Assembly (NCBI GenBank): GCA_001800285.1
Contig: MGVC01000081.1
Span: forward strand, 52,856 to 116,855
Length of the DNA stretch: 64,000 bases
Source: Elusimicrobia bacterium RIFOXYA2_FULL_39_19
GTDB taxonomy: Bacteria; Elusimicrobiota; Endomicrobiia; CG1-02-37-114; XYA2-FULL-39-19
Direction: 5' to 3'
Shown here: positions 54,669 to 63,100 of the stretch, in pieces
Layout: every line of letters starts with the position of its first letter
How positions within the stretch are numbered: the stretch's first letter is position 1
The notes under the pieces: model-generated
The model's database searches: none
Told to the model about the DNA's origin: nothing
Seen by the model: the letters and a program-made list of their open reading frames with translations, nothing else
Translations under genes and position numbers: made by a program

Positions 54669-54812
54669 TTGAAAATGTTTTTTAAAAAATGCGGGCAAGT
54701 AGTGCTTGAAAACATTTTTTCCAAAAAACGCTCGCTTTGATTGCTCGCTCTACTGGCGGCTCCGTGTTTTGCAAAGGTCGCCGCCAGAGGTTTTTTTCAA
54801 AAATGTTTTCAA
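54669..54812. repeat. Nested inverted repeat with two competing arms upstream of gltB domain 3
   Basis: Arm B TTGAAAACATTTTT (54706-54719) can pair perfectly with arm C AAAAATGTTTTCAA (54799-54812), enclosing stem CTGGCGGC/GCCGCCAG (54753-54787). Arm B can alternatively pair with arm A AAAATGTTTT (within 54669-54682). The 260-bp gap has no ORF. The mutually exclusive pairings look switch-like. Confidence 0.75.
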
Positions 54813-54923
54813 TCATTGATTACATGAAATAAGCATTCTTTAAGAACATTTTTTTATTTGTGTGGGTGGGTTAATGTAGCGGCCGCATTACAATGCGGCA
54901 AATAAATAGAATCAACTGCTGTA

Positions 54924-55685
54924 ATGGAATATTTAGGGGGAAGCGTGTTAAGGATAGATGCTAAGGGAATTCACTACAAAGAGTTAAACGAAAAAATAAA
55001 TGAAGTGGTATTAAGCGGCGCAAAGGATATTGTGCTGGATAATATTAACGGCCAGCGCTATATTGGCGACAATTTAAGCGGCAGTGACGTAAAGATTACT
55101 ATAAACGGCGTGCCGGGTAATGATTTGGCGGCATTTATGGACGGCCCTACTATTGTGGTAAATGCCAACGCTCAGGATGCTTTATGCAATACCATGAATT
55201 CCGGCAAGGTTGTTATTCATGGCAGCGTAGGTGACATAGCGGGCTACGCCATGCGCGGAGGAAAGCTGTTTATAAAAAACAATGTAGGTTACCGCTCAGG
55301 CATACATATGAAATCCTATAAAGATTTATTCCCGGTAATTATAGTAGGCGGTACTACGGGTGATTTTTTTGGCGAATATATGGCCGGCGGTATGGGTATA
55401 GTGCTGGGCCTTAATTCTGACCTTAAAAAAAGCGTGGTAGGAAACTATATCGGCACCGGCATGCATGGCGGAGTGATATATCTTAGAGGCAATGTGGAAG
55501 ATTACCAGTTGGGCAAAGAAATAAAAAAGTTTGATTTAGATGATAATGACAGGGCTGCGCTTAAAAAACACTTAAGTGAATTTGCAGCAGACCTGAACCT
55601 GGATTTAAAAGACATTTATAATGATAAATTTGTAAAACTGATTCCCTATACGCATAGGCCGTACGGGAAACTGTATGCTTATTAA
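54924..55685 (+). CDS. Glutamate synthase GXGXG-domain protein (GltB domain 3, split type)
   Basis: This 253-residue protein is a right-handed beta-helix of the GXGXG family: INGQRYIGDNLSG, DGPTIVVNANAQD, GDIAGYAMRGGKLFI, GGTTGDFFGEYMAGG, GTGMHGGVIYLRG. It is the structural third part of glutamate synthase. Family members usually start just before IDAKGxHYKELN, so the GTG at 54945 (GGGGG site 4 nt upstream) may be the true start, shortening it by seven residues. It completes the three-gene enzyme, although a reductase and ferredoxin are inserted between parts 2 and 3. Confidence 0.9.
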   Translation: MEYLGGSVLRIDAKGIHYKELNEKINEVVLSGAKDIVLDNINGQRYIGDNLSGSDVKITINGVPGNDLAAFMDGPTIVVNANAQDALCNTMNSGKVVIHGSVGDIAGYAMRGGKLFIKNNVGYRSGIHMKSYKDLFPVIIVGGTTGDFFGEYMAGGMGIVLGLNSDLKKSVVGNYIGTGMHGGVIYLRGNVEDYQLGKEIKKFDLDDNDRAALKKHLSEFAADLNLDLKDIYNDKFVKLIPYTHRPYGKLYAY

Positions 55686-55705
55686 AAAAACAGGAATGAA
55701 AAAAT

Positions 55706-55823
55706 GGTGATTATGTGATTAGTCGTTAGTGATTACGTTTAGTATCCTTGTAATATCAAATAAAATAAAAAACAAGGATTAGTGCTTCACTAAGCACGTA
55801 ACCACTTAACCACATAAACACTT
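55706..55823. repeat. Inverted octamer-array repeat, copy 3
   Basis: 5' arm GGTGATTATGTGATTAGTCG...TTACG (55706-55737), inner pair ATCCTTGT/ACAAGGAT, 3' arm CACTAAGCACGTAACC... (55788-55823). It is strongly similar to copy 2 and lies upstream of the amt leader. The ~105 bp between it and the amt hairpins show nothing else clear. Confidence 0.8.
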
Positions 55824-55933
55824 CAAGGGTGGTTAGTGCATACCCGCTGTTAACAAACATGGTATAACCACGAAATAACGCGGATTACTTATAAAAATGC
55901 AATGAATGCTGCCGTTTAAGTAACCAGTTATCA

Positions 55934-56010
55934 GGAACAATAGTGTTCCAGCAAGTAGAATGAACTACCGTTTCAGTAAGCTTCGGTATACTTGTCGGAA
56001 CACTTTTTTA
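55934..56010 (+). promoter_or_regulatory. Terminator-type leader of amt with competing hairpin
   Basis: Hairpin GGAAC-[AATAGT]-GTTCC (55934-55949) overlaps the 5' arm of a long terminator AGTGTTCCAGCAAGTA / TACTTGTCGGAACACT (55942-56004) with six T, 35 bp before the amt start. The loop has A1 but A, not G, at position 4, so the ANTAR match is weaker than at gdhA and the ANTAR gene. Confidence 0.6.
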
Positions 56011-56044
56011 TTTATAGGGCAAAAAGATTATACGGAGGAGTAAT

Positions 56045-57358
56045 ATGAAACTTTTAGTTAGATTGAGTTTGTTGTCAACGGCTTTAATAAGTGCCTGCCC
56101 GCTTTTTGCGCAAACCGCAGAAGCCCTGCCGGCTGTTAATTCAGGTGACACGGCCTGGGTGTTAATTTCCACCGCGCTTGTAATGCTTATGACTTTGCCG
56201 GGGCTTGCCCTGTTTTACGGCGGGTTGGTAAGAAAGAAGAATGTGTTAAGTATTCTGATGCAATGCGCCATAATGCTTTGTGTAATAAGCCTGCAATGGG
56301 TTTTGTTCGGTTACAGTTTATCATTCGGCCCGGAAAAAGGTTTTTGGGGCGGGCTTGAATGGTTTGCACTTAAAGGTGTGGGGCTGGAACCGTACCCGGC
56401 TTATGCCGCCACAATTCCGCATCAGCTGTTTATGATATTTCAGGCAATGTTTGCGGTGATAACTCCCGCACTTATCATTGGCGCGTTTGCAGAAAGAATG
56501 AAGTTTTCTGCTTTCTTGTTGTTCGGTGTGCTATGGTCCACTTTTGTTTATGCTCCTATTGCTCACTGGGTGTGGGGTATAGACGGCTGGTTAAGAAATC
56601 TGGGCGCGCTGGATTTTGCGGGAGGCACGGTAGTTCATATAAATGCCGGTATTGCCGCTATTGTAACGGCTATTGTTATAGGCAAAAGAAAAGGCCTTGA
56701 TTCACCAATCCGGCCGCACAATCTGCCGTTTACTGTAATGGGTGCCGGGTTATTGTGGTTTGGCTGGTTCGGGTTTAATGCAGGCAGTGCGCTGGCGGCA
56801 AACGGTATTGCGGTAAATGCTTTTGTAGTTACCAACACAGCAGCGGCGGCTGCGGGGCTTACGTGGGCCTTGCTTGAATGGCTGCGTAACGGCAAATCCA
56901 CAACTCTTGGTGTTGCCACGGGTGCCGTAGCCGGATTAGTTGCTATTACTCCTGCGGCAGGGTTTGTAAGTATAATTCCTGCCATGATAATCGGTATGGG
57001 GGTAAGCATATTGTGCTTTGTTATGGTTGATTTTGTTAAACCAAAGCTGGGCTATGATGATTCACTGGATGCTTTTGGCGTGCACGGGATAGGCGGTATA
57101 TGGGGCGCTTTAGCTACGGGATTATTTGCATCTAAAGCTGTCAATTCTGCCGGAGCAGACGGCCTGTTTTTTGGAAATCCGGGGTTGTTTTTAATTCAGC
57201 TTAAAACGGTTTTAGTAACCATCGGTTACAGTTTTATAATGACTTTGATAATCTATAAACTGGTTGATATGTTAATAGGTGTAAGGGCAAAAGATAAAGA
57301 AGAAGCTATTGGACTGGATTTGACTGAGCACAACGAAGGCGCGTATACAGTACTTTAA
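56045..57358 (+). CDS. amt: Ammonium transporter Amt
   Basis: A 437-residue channel-like ammonium transporter. It has a signal peptide (cleavage near LFAQ-TAEA) as in many bacterial AmtB proteins, then about eleven helices. The twin-His pore is present: YAPIAHWVWG (near residue 175) and DAFGVHGIGGIWG (near 345). The family motif GGLVRKKN is near 60, and DFAGGTVVHINAG is near 193. It lies next to a PII gene, the usual partner that plugs the channel when nitrogen is plentiful. A terminator-type leader lies 35 bp upstream. Confidence 0.95.
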   Translation: MKLLVRLSLLSTALISACPLFAQTAEALPAVNSGDTAWVLISTALVMLMTLPGLALFYGGLVRKKNVLSILMQCAIMLCVISLQWVLFGYSLSFGPEKGFWGGLEWFALKGVGLEPYPAYAATIPHQLFMIFQAMFAVITPALIIGAFAERMKFSAFLLFGVLWSTFVYAPIAHWVWGIDGWLRNLGALDFAGGTVVHINAGIAAIVTAIVIGKRKGLDSPIRPHNLPFTVMGAGLLWFGWFGFNAGSALAANGIAVNAFVVTNTAAAAAGLTWALLEWLRNGKSTTLGVATGAVAGLVAITPAAGFVSIIPAMIIGMGVSILCFVMVDFVKPKLGYDDSLDAFGVHGIGGIWGALATGLFASKAVNSAGADGLFFGNPGLFLIQLKTVLVTIGYSFIMTLIIYKLVDMLIGVRAKDKEEAIGLDLTEHNEGAYTVL

Positions 57359-57363
57359 TAATT

Positions 57364-57437
57364 AAGTGATTACGTGGATAGGTGGCTACGTGATTAGTTA
57401 TTAACTAAACACATAATCACATAAGCACTTAACCACT
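57364..57437. repeat. Inverted octamer-array repeat, copy 4
   Basis: GTGATTAC GTGGATAG GTGGCTAC GTGATTAG, palindromic centre TTAGTTATTAACTAA, then inverted CTAAACAC ATAATCAC ATAAGCAC TTAACCAC. It is the most compact copy, filling the amt-PII spacer. The CAC/GTG trinucleotides keep an exact 8-nt period while other positions vary. Confidence 0.8.
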
Positions 57438-57471
57438 GTATTTTAGGCTACTAAAACAGGAGGGATTAATA

Positions 57472-57813
57472 ATGAAACTGATAATAGCGATTATTCAGCC
57501 GTACAAACTGGAGGATGTAAAAACAGAACTCTACAAAAGAGAAGTAAACCTCATGACTGTTACAGAGGTGCTGGGTCACGGCCGGCAAAAAGGGGTGACG
57601 GAAATTTACCGCAGTACAAAAGAAACAGGTAATTTTTTAAGGAAAATACGCCTGGAGATAGCCGTAAATGATGAATTTGTAGAGCCCACCATTGAAGCTA
57701 TTATCACCGGGGCAAAAACCGGGGAAACAGGTGACGGCAAAATCTTTGTTTTGGATATGCCCGAATGTGTGCGTATCCGCACCGGTGAACGCGGCGGTGT
57801 AGCCATTGGGTAA
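57472..57813 (+). CDS. glnK: PII nitrogen regulatory protein (GlnK/GlnB), lacking Tyr51
   Basis: This 113-residue PII protein integrates ATP/ADP and 2-oxoglutarate status and binds targets such as Amt. Conserved parts are the N-terminal strand [15 protein letters not shown], the T-loop base [15 protein letters not shown] (Tyr46 kept), the B-loop TGDGKIFV near 87 and the C-loop RIRTGERGG near 102. Counting from Met1, residue 51 is Glu (RSTKETGNF) where enterobacterial PII has the uridylylated Tyr51 (RGAEY). Uridylylation at that site is therefore impossible. It sits 113 bp after amt, supporting a GlnK-type role. AGGAGGG precedes the start. Confidence 0.95.
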   Translation: MKLIIAIIQPYKLEDVKTELYKREVNLMTVTEVLGHGRQKGVTEIYRSTKETGNFLRKIRLEIAVNDEFVEPTIEAIITGAKTGETGDGKIFVLDMPECVRIRTGERGGVAIG

Positions 57814-57851
57814 ATCTGAATGACATTGTAGTATTGGAGTGTTGAAGTATT

Positions 57852-57870
57852 GACAGGCGGGACGCCTGTC
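57852..57870. repeat. Perfect hairpin GACAGGCG/CGCCTGTC
   Basis: An 8-bp perfect stem with a 3-nt GGA loop lies 38 bp after the PII stop. There is no T run, so it is more likely REP-like than a terminator. Confidence 0.6.
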
Positions 57871-57997
57871 CTGCTATATGGATCTCCGATTATTGTCTTT
57901 TCGGAGATGACAGATCTTTTAGTTTCTAAAAACCAAATGAAATGATTTTTAACGATATTATTATACTTGTTCAATTCTTTAGGTTTAAAAAACTCCC

Positions 57998-58165
57998 GAA
58001 ACAGTTTTGAACGAAATAAATGATTTTAAGTGAATTTTTGACGTTAAATTTTCAACTGTTCGAAGTGACCGTTACATGGTCGCAAGTTTTGAAAATTTAG
58101 TTAAAAATTCACTGGTGACTGATTTCAGAAGTCAAAAATCATTATGGAAGTGAATAAACTGTTTC
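57998..58165. repeat. Long nested inverted repeat (168 bp) between PII and tolC genes
   Basis: Nested perfect arms, outer to inner, are GAAACAGTTT/AAACTGTTTC, AATGATTTT/AAAATCATT, AGTGAATTTTT/AAAAATTCACT and TAAATTTTCAA/TTGAAAATTTA, with a GACC/GGTC core. It occupies part of a 646-bp gene-free stretch (57814-58459). The remainder holds only the hairpin at 57852 and the tolC promoter, with no supported ORF. Confidence 0.85.
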
Positions 58166-58355
58166 AAAAAGAAAAGAAGACAATAAAAAGTGCGGGGATT
58201 GCTTTGCATATGCCCGCAATCCTTTCTTTTCCTTTTAACAGTTGAATCAAGGATGCTGCCCGCAAAGACAAAAATAAATAAGCACACACCAAAAACACGC
58301 AAAACCCAATCTACCGACAACAAAACCAACCAGAAAAAATCCACCATATGCCCTC

Positions 58356-58384
58356 TTGACAAAAAATACTTTAACTGCTAAACT
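58356..58384 (+). promoter_or_regulatory. Promoter of the tolC-RND genes
   Basis: Exact TTGACA (58356-58361), a 17-bp spacer and TAAACT (58379-58384), about 75 bp before the TolC-family start codon. Confidence 0.7.
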
Positions 58385-58459
58385 ATCTAACCACTGTAAC
58401 ATATTGGCTCTGAAGTAAGTCTGATAGGTAGCGCAAATAAACGAAGGAGACTAAAAAAT

Positions 58460-59908
58460 ATGAGAAAAATTATATTAGTATTGTTGTTTGAATTGTTAAG
58501 TACAAGTGTTTCAGCGCAAAACGTGCTGAAACTGGATGAATACCTGCAAAAGGTAGGCCGGGATAACCCGGCACTAAAAGCCATAAATATGTCCATAGAC
58601 TCTTCGGGAAACAAAATTCTTGAAATGGATATGATCTACTCTCCTTATTTAGTAGGTAATTACACCTGGATGGATGATAAAGCCGGTTCAGGTTTTGGTT
58701 CTTCTTTAAATACCAGCCAGATGTTAATAAACAGCTGGACATTTAACTTAAACAAAAGGTTTCAGACAGGTTCAAATGTGTCTTTTGGTTATACTAATAC
58801 AGATACAGATATTACTCTTGCCAGCCCTACTACAATGTTTGGACCGTTTCCGGTATCAAGGTTTAAGGCTTATGATATGAAACCCTATGTAAAGGTAGAG
58901 CAGTCGCTTTTGAGGGATTTTATGTCCCGCCAGACTGATGCAAATATAAATAAAACCAAATCTCTGGTGCGCGCAGGCCAGTATATGCAGTATTTCAGCG
59001 GCCAGCAGATTATTTTAAAAGCCCACCTGGTTTATATGAACTTATCCCTTTCAAGAGAAATATTAAATTTCAGGAAAGAAGAGCTGGCGCGGTCTGAAGA
59101 AATATTAAAGTGGAGCCAAAACCGCGTAGACCTGGATTTAGCTGACGAAGGGGATTTACTGCAGGTAGAAGCTTTGCATAAATTAAGGCAGTTAACCCTG
59201 CAAATGGCAACGGAAGACGAAAAAAATGCGTCCCGGGATTATAATGAGCTGCTGGGTTTATCTGAAGATAACGTAACAGACCAGACTCAGCCGTTATCAG
59301 AAATAATTGCTGCCTGCGAAAATACTGACAAAATTACTTATACCGGACAGAGGGCGGATGTGCTGGCATCAAAAGCGTCTTATAAAAGCGCCGAATATGC
59401 GAAAACAGAAACACTTTACAGGGCTTATCCTGAAGTATCTGCCACGGGCGCTATGTCTTTACACGGTCTGGATTTAAGCCAGGCTGATGCTTTTAAGCAG
59501 ATTACCGGCGCAGATAAGCCTACTTATTCCATAGGACTTAATTTAATAGTGCCCCTTGATGTGCCCACGCTAAGAAAAGTAGTAAAAGGATATGATGTGG
59601 AATATGACGCATCTAAGGAAAACCTTACAAAGGCCCAATTGTCTGCAAAAAAAGACTGGACAAAACTTTCCGAAAACTGGAAGAATGTAAAGCAAAGGCT
59701 GGCGCTGGCAAAAGAAATAAAAGAGATTCAGTCCCTCCGTCTTGCCAATGAACGCAAAAAATTTGAAAGAGGCAGGACTACCATGTTTCAGCTGTTAAGC
59801 GCAGAAAATGATTTAGATGATTCTACTATAAACGTGTACCGCTTAATGTTTGAAATGTTATCGGTAGATGCGCAGGTAGATCTTTATAATACGCAGGAAA
59901 TGAAATAG
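58460..59908 (+). CDS. TolC-family outer-membrane efflux protein
   Basis: This 482-residue protein has a signal peptide (cleavage near VSA-QNV) and the two-fold OEP repeat. Long amphipathic helices occupy ~155-260 and ~365-470 (SREILNFRKEELARSEEIL, ENDLDDSTINVYRLMFEML), with short beta strands between them. It would form the trimeric outer-membrane exit duct. It is paired with the RND pump gene 205 bp downstream, the two separated by a REP-like cruciform. No periplasmic adaptor gene is present between them, which is unusual. An AAGGAG site precedes the start. Confidence 0.9.
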   Translation: MRKIILVLLFELLSTSVSAQNVLKLDEYLQKVGRDNPALKAINMSIDSSGNKILEMDMIYSPYLVGNYTWMDDKAGSGFGSSLNTSQMLINSWTFNLNKRFQTGSNVSFGYTNTDTDITLASPTTMFGPFPVSRFKAYDMKPYVKVEQSLLRDFMSRQTDANINKTKSLVRAGQYMQYFSGQQIILKAHLVYMNLSLSREILNFRKEELARSEEILKWSQNRVDLDLADEGDLLQVEALHKLRQLTLQMATEDEKNASRDYNELLGLSEDNVTDQTQPLSEIIAACENTDKITYTGQRADVLASKASYKSAEYAKTETLYRAYPEVSATGAMSLHGLDLSQADAFKQITGADKPTYSIGLNLIVPLDVPTLRKVVKGYDVEYDASKENLTKAQLSAKKDWTKLSENWKNVKQRLALAKEIKEIQSLRLANERKKFERGRTTMFQLLSAENDLDDSTINVYRLMFEMLSVDAQVDLYNTQEMK

Positions 59909-59958
59909 CTGAAACCCCTAAACACGATTTTTAAATAGTGAGAATGGTGAAAAATTCT

Positions 59959-60026
59959 GTAGTGGCAGAGCTTGCTCTGCAAGCTAATAAGTTTTTTTAT
60001 GTTTGTTCAGCAAGCTGAACCACTAC
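59959..60026. repeat. REP-like cruciform repeat between tolC and RND genes
   Basis: Outer arms GTAGTGG/CCACTAC enclose two perfect small hairpins, GCAGAGC-TT-GCTCTGC and GTTCAGC-AA-GCTGAAC, separated by a T-rich linker. This closed three-way architecture is typical of extragenic palindromic elements. It may uncouple expression of the two genes. Confidence 0.75.
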
Positions 60027-60112
60027 GATAACCTTTTTTAATTGTTCCTCACAATGGCTGGAAAAAAAGTATAAAATAAAAAATAATTACATTTACCGGA
60101 GGAAACAAGAAA

Positions 60113-63100
60113 ATGAATATAGCAAAAATGTCCATCAGGCGCCCTACTTTAATTACAGCCATCGTTGTTGCCATGCTTGTGGTGGGATTTATTTTTATGA
60201 ACAGAATGAGCGTAGATATGTTCCCTGATGTCAGTTTTCCGTTTATCAGCGTAACCACCATTTACCCCGGCGCCGGCCCGCAGGAACTGGAAACCCTGGT
60301 ATCAAAATTAATGGAAGAGCAGATCAGCACAATTTCCGGGTTAAAAAATGTTTCTTCAATTAACCAGGATGGCGTATCTATAGTGTTCGGTGAATTTAGT
60401 ATGGAAACAGACCATAAATATGCTGAACAGCAGATAAAAGACAAAATCGCCCTTATAAGAAGCCGTCTTCCTAAGGATGTGCAGGAACCTATTGTAAAAA
60501 GGTTTGACCCTGCAGACCGGCCCATTATATCACTGAGCCTGATAGCAGACCTGCCTCCCGCAAAACTCTATGACCTGGCTGAAACCACAGTAAAAGAAAA
60601 GTTTGAGCAGGTACCCAACGTAGGTAACGTGGAAATAGTAGGCGGTACAAAGCGCGAAATACACGTAGACCTGGATTTGAAAAAGTTAAAAGAGTATGAA
60701 ACCAGCGTTACTATGGTAGCCGGAAGAATTGCCGGCAACAGCCAGAATATTCCCATAGGAAAAATATCAGAAGGAAAACAGGATTTGTCTTTCAGAAGCC
60801 TGGGCGAATTCCGCTCTATACAGCAGATTAGCGACGTGGTGGTAAGTTTTTTTGCCAATGATGTGCCCGTTACAGTAAGCAAGGTGGGTAAAGTATTAGA
60901 CACTACGCAGGATGAAAAAACAAAAGGCTACTTAAACGGCAAATCAGCCCTGTTAATAGAAGTTTACAAACGTTCAGGTTCTAACACTGTAGATGTGTCC
61001 AACAACATTCTAAAAAAAATCAAACAGATAAATAAGGCTGTAGAAAAACAGGCAGGCAATCCTAAGATAAACATTGTCAGGGATAATGCCAAAGCTATCA
61101 GAATGAACCTGACCGATGTTAAGATAACAATTTTTGAAGGTATTTTTCTTGCCATTATTGTGGTGTATCTGTTTTTAGGAAATTTTAAATCAACGTTTAT
61201 TACCATTATGGCTCTGCCAAATAGTTTGATAGGTGCTTTTATTTTAATGGGTTTAGCGGGTTTTTCTATAAACATGCTTTCGCTTATGGCTTTGTCTCTG
61301 GCTGTAGGTTTGCTGATAGATGACGCTATAGTTGTACGTGAAAATATATTCCGCCATATAGAAGAGGGTGAGGCCCCAAAGGTAGCCGCAGAAAAAGGCA
61401 CTAATGAAGTTATGCTGCCGGTTGTTGCTACTACACTGGCTATTATTGCCGTGTTTTTGCCCGTTGGTTTTTTGCAGGGTATGGTAGGCCAGTTCTTTAA
61501 AGAATTTGGTTTGACCATAGTGTTTGCTATGGCAATTTCTTTGTTTGATGCGTTAACGGTAGCACCCATGCTTTCAGCATATTTAATCGGGAAAATTGAC
61601 AGAACCCGCAAGCCAAATTGGCTGGAAAAAATAGTTTACGCTCCTGCCGACAGGTTCAATGATTTTTATAATGTAGTTGAAAAAATGTACGAGAAGCTTA
61701 TAAAATTTACCCTGAAGCACAAATTAAGAATTATTCTAATTTCTCTTTCGGCACTTGTGCTAAGCCTGGGTTCTGTGGTAAAAATTCCAAAGACTTTTAT
61801 GCCCACCAATGAATGGGGAGAGTTTTTTGTAAACCTGGAAGCAAAGCCCGGAACATCGCTGAGCCAGATGGATAAATATGCCCTGCAGATAGATGATCTG
61901 CTAAGAAAAGAAAAGGAAGTAGAAATGGTGTCAGTCTCTGTAGGTAATTCAAACGGAGAAAGCAATATAGCTTCATTATATGTCCAGATGGTGCCGGCCA
62001 ATAAAAGAAAACGCTCTACCGCAGATATGAAAGTATATGTCAGAAAAATGCTGGAACCCTATAAAGATACTATGAATCCGGTAGTGGCAGATGTATCTAT
62101 GGCTGGAGAAGACAACCCGTTTTTTCTAATTCTCAAAGGCAATGATCTTGATGCACTTTCCAGCGAAGCAAATATTCTTATAGAAAAGTTTAAAACAATT
62201 CCGGGTCTTGTAGACCTGAATACTAATTACAAAGCGGGTAAGCCTGAGTACCAGGTGAAAATGATTCCTTCAAAAATGGTGAAGCTTGGTGTGCAGTCTA
62301 TCAGCGCCGGCATGGAATTAAGAGGTATGGTTGAAGGTATACTCCCTGCAAAATACAGGGAAAACGGCATGGAATATGACATCCGTGTTATGTTAAATGA
62401 CGAACAGAAAGATATTAGTAAACGATTTGATATGCTTTATGTGCCCAATGTAAATATGCAATTAGTAAAACTTAAAAATGTTGCAGAGCCTGTAGTAACC
62501 ACAGGGCCGTCAAAAATATTCCGCAGAAACCGTTCCCGTTATGTTGCCATTACGGGAAACCTTGGTAAAAATGGCGCCATTGCAGATATTACAGCTGAGG
62601 CTAATAAAATTCTTGAAAAAGAAAAAATGCCGGAAGGTGTGGAGTATGAATTTTCCGGTTCTTCGGAAGATTTTGAAGATCTTTTTATAAATATGATAAT
62701 TGCCGCGGGGTTGTCGGTAGTGTTTATTTATTTTGTGCTGGCAAGCCTGTATGAGTCGCTGATTATTCCATTTACAATAATGATGGCGCTTCCGCTGGCA
62801 ATTATCGGTGCGCTGATTGCCCTGCTTATTACAGGCCATTCAATAAATATGTTTACTATGATTGCGCTTATCATGTTATTCGGGTTGGCTACAAAAAACT
62901 CTATTTTGCTTGTGGATTATACTCAGCAGCTTATGCGTAAAGGCCTGGCACGAGATGAAGCGCTGGTAAAAGCCGGCGTGGTAAGATTGCGCCCGATTCT
63001 AATGACTACATTTGCGTTGATTGCCGGCATGTTGCCGCTGGCGCTGGGGTTAAGCGAAGTAGGTAAATTCCGCAGTAGTATGGGTGTGGCAATTATCGGC

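Noticed and set aside
54924-55685. Formylmethanofuran dehydrogenase subunit C (FwdC), which shares the GXGXG fold
   Set aside because: The start IDAKGIHYKELNE and the location beside glutamate synthase parts point to GltB domain 3.
60964-61611. 215-aa minus-strand ORF
   Set aside because: Antisense shadow of the RND pump; no family motif and no ribosome site.
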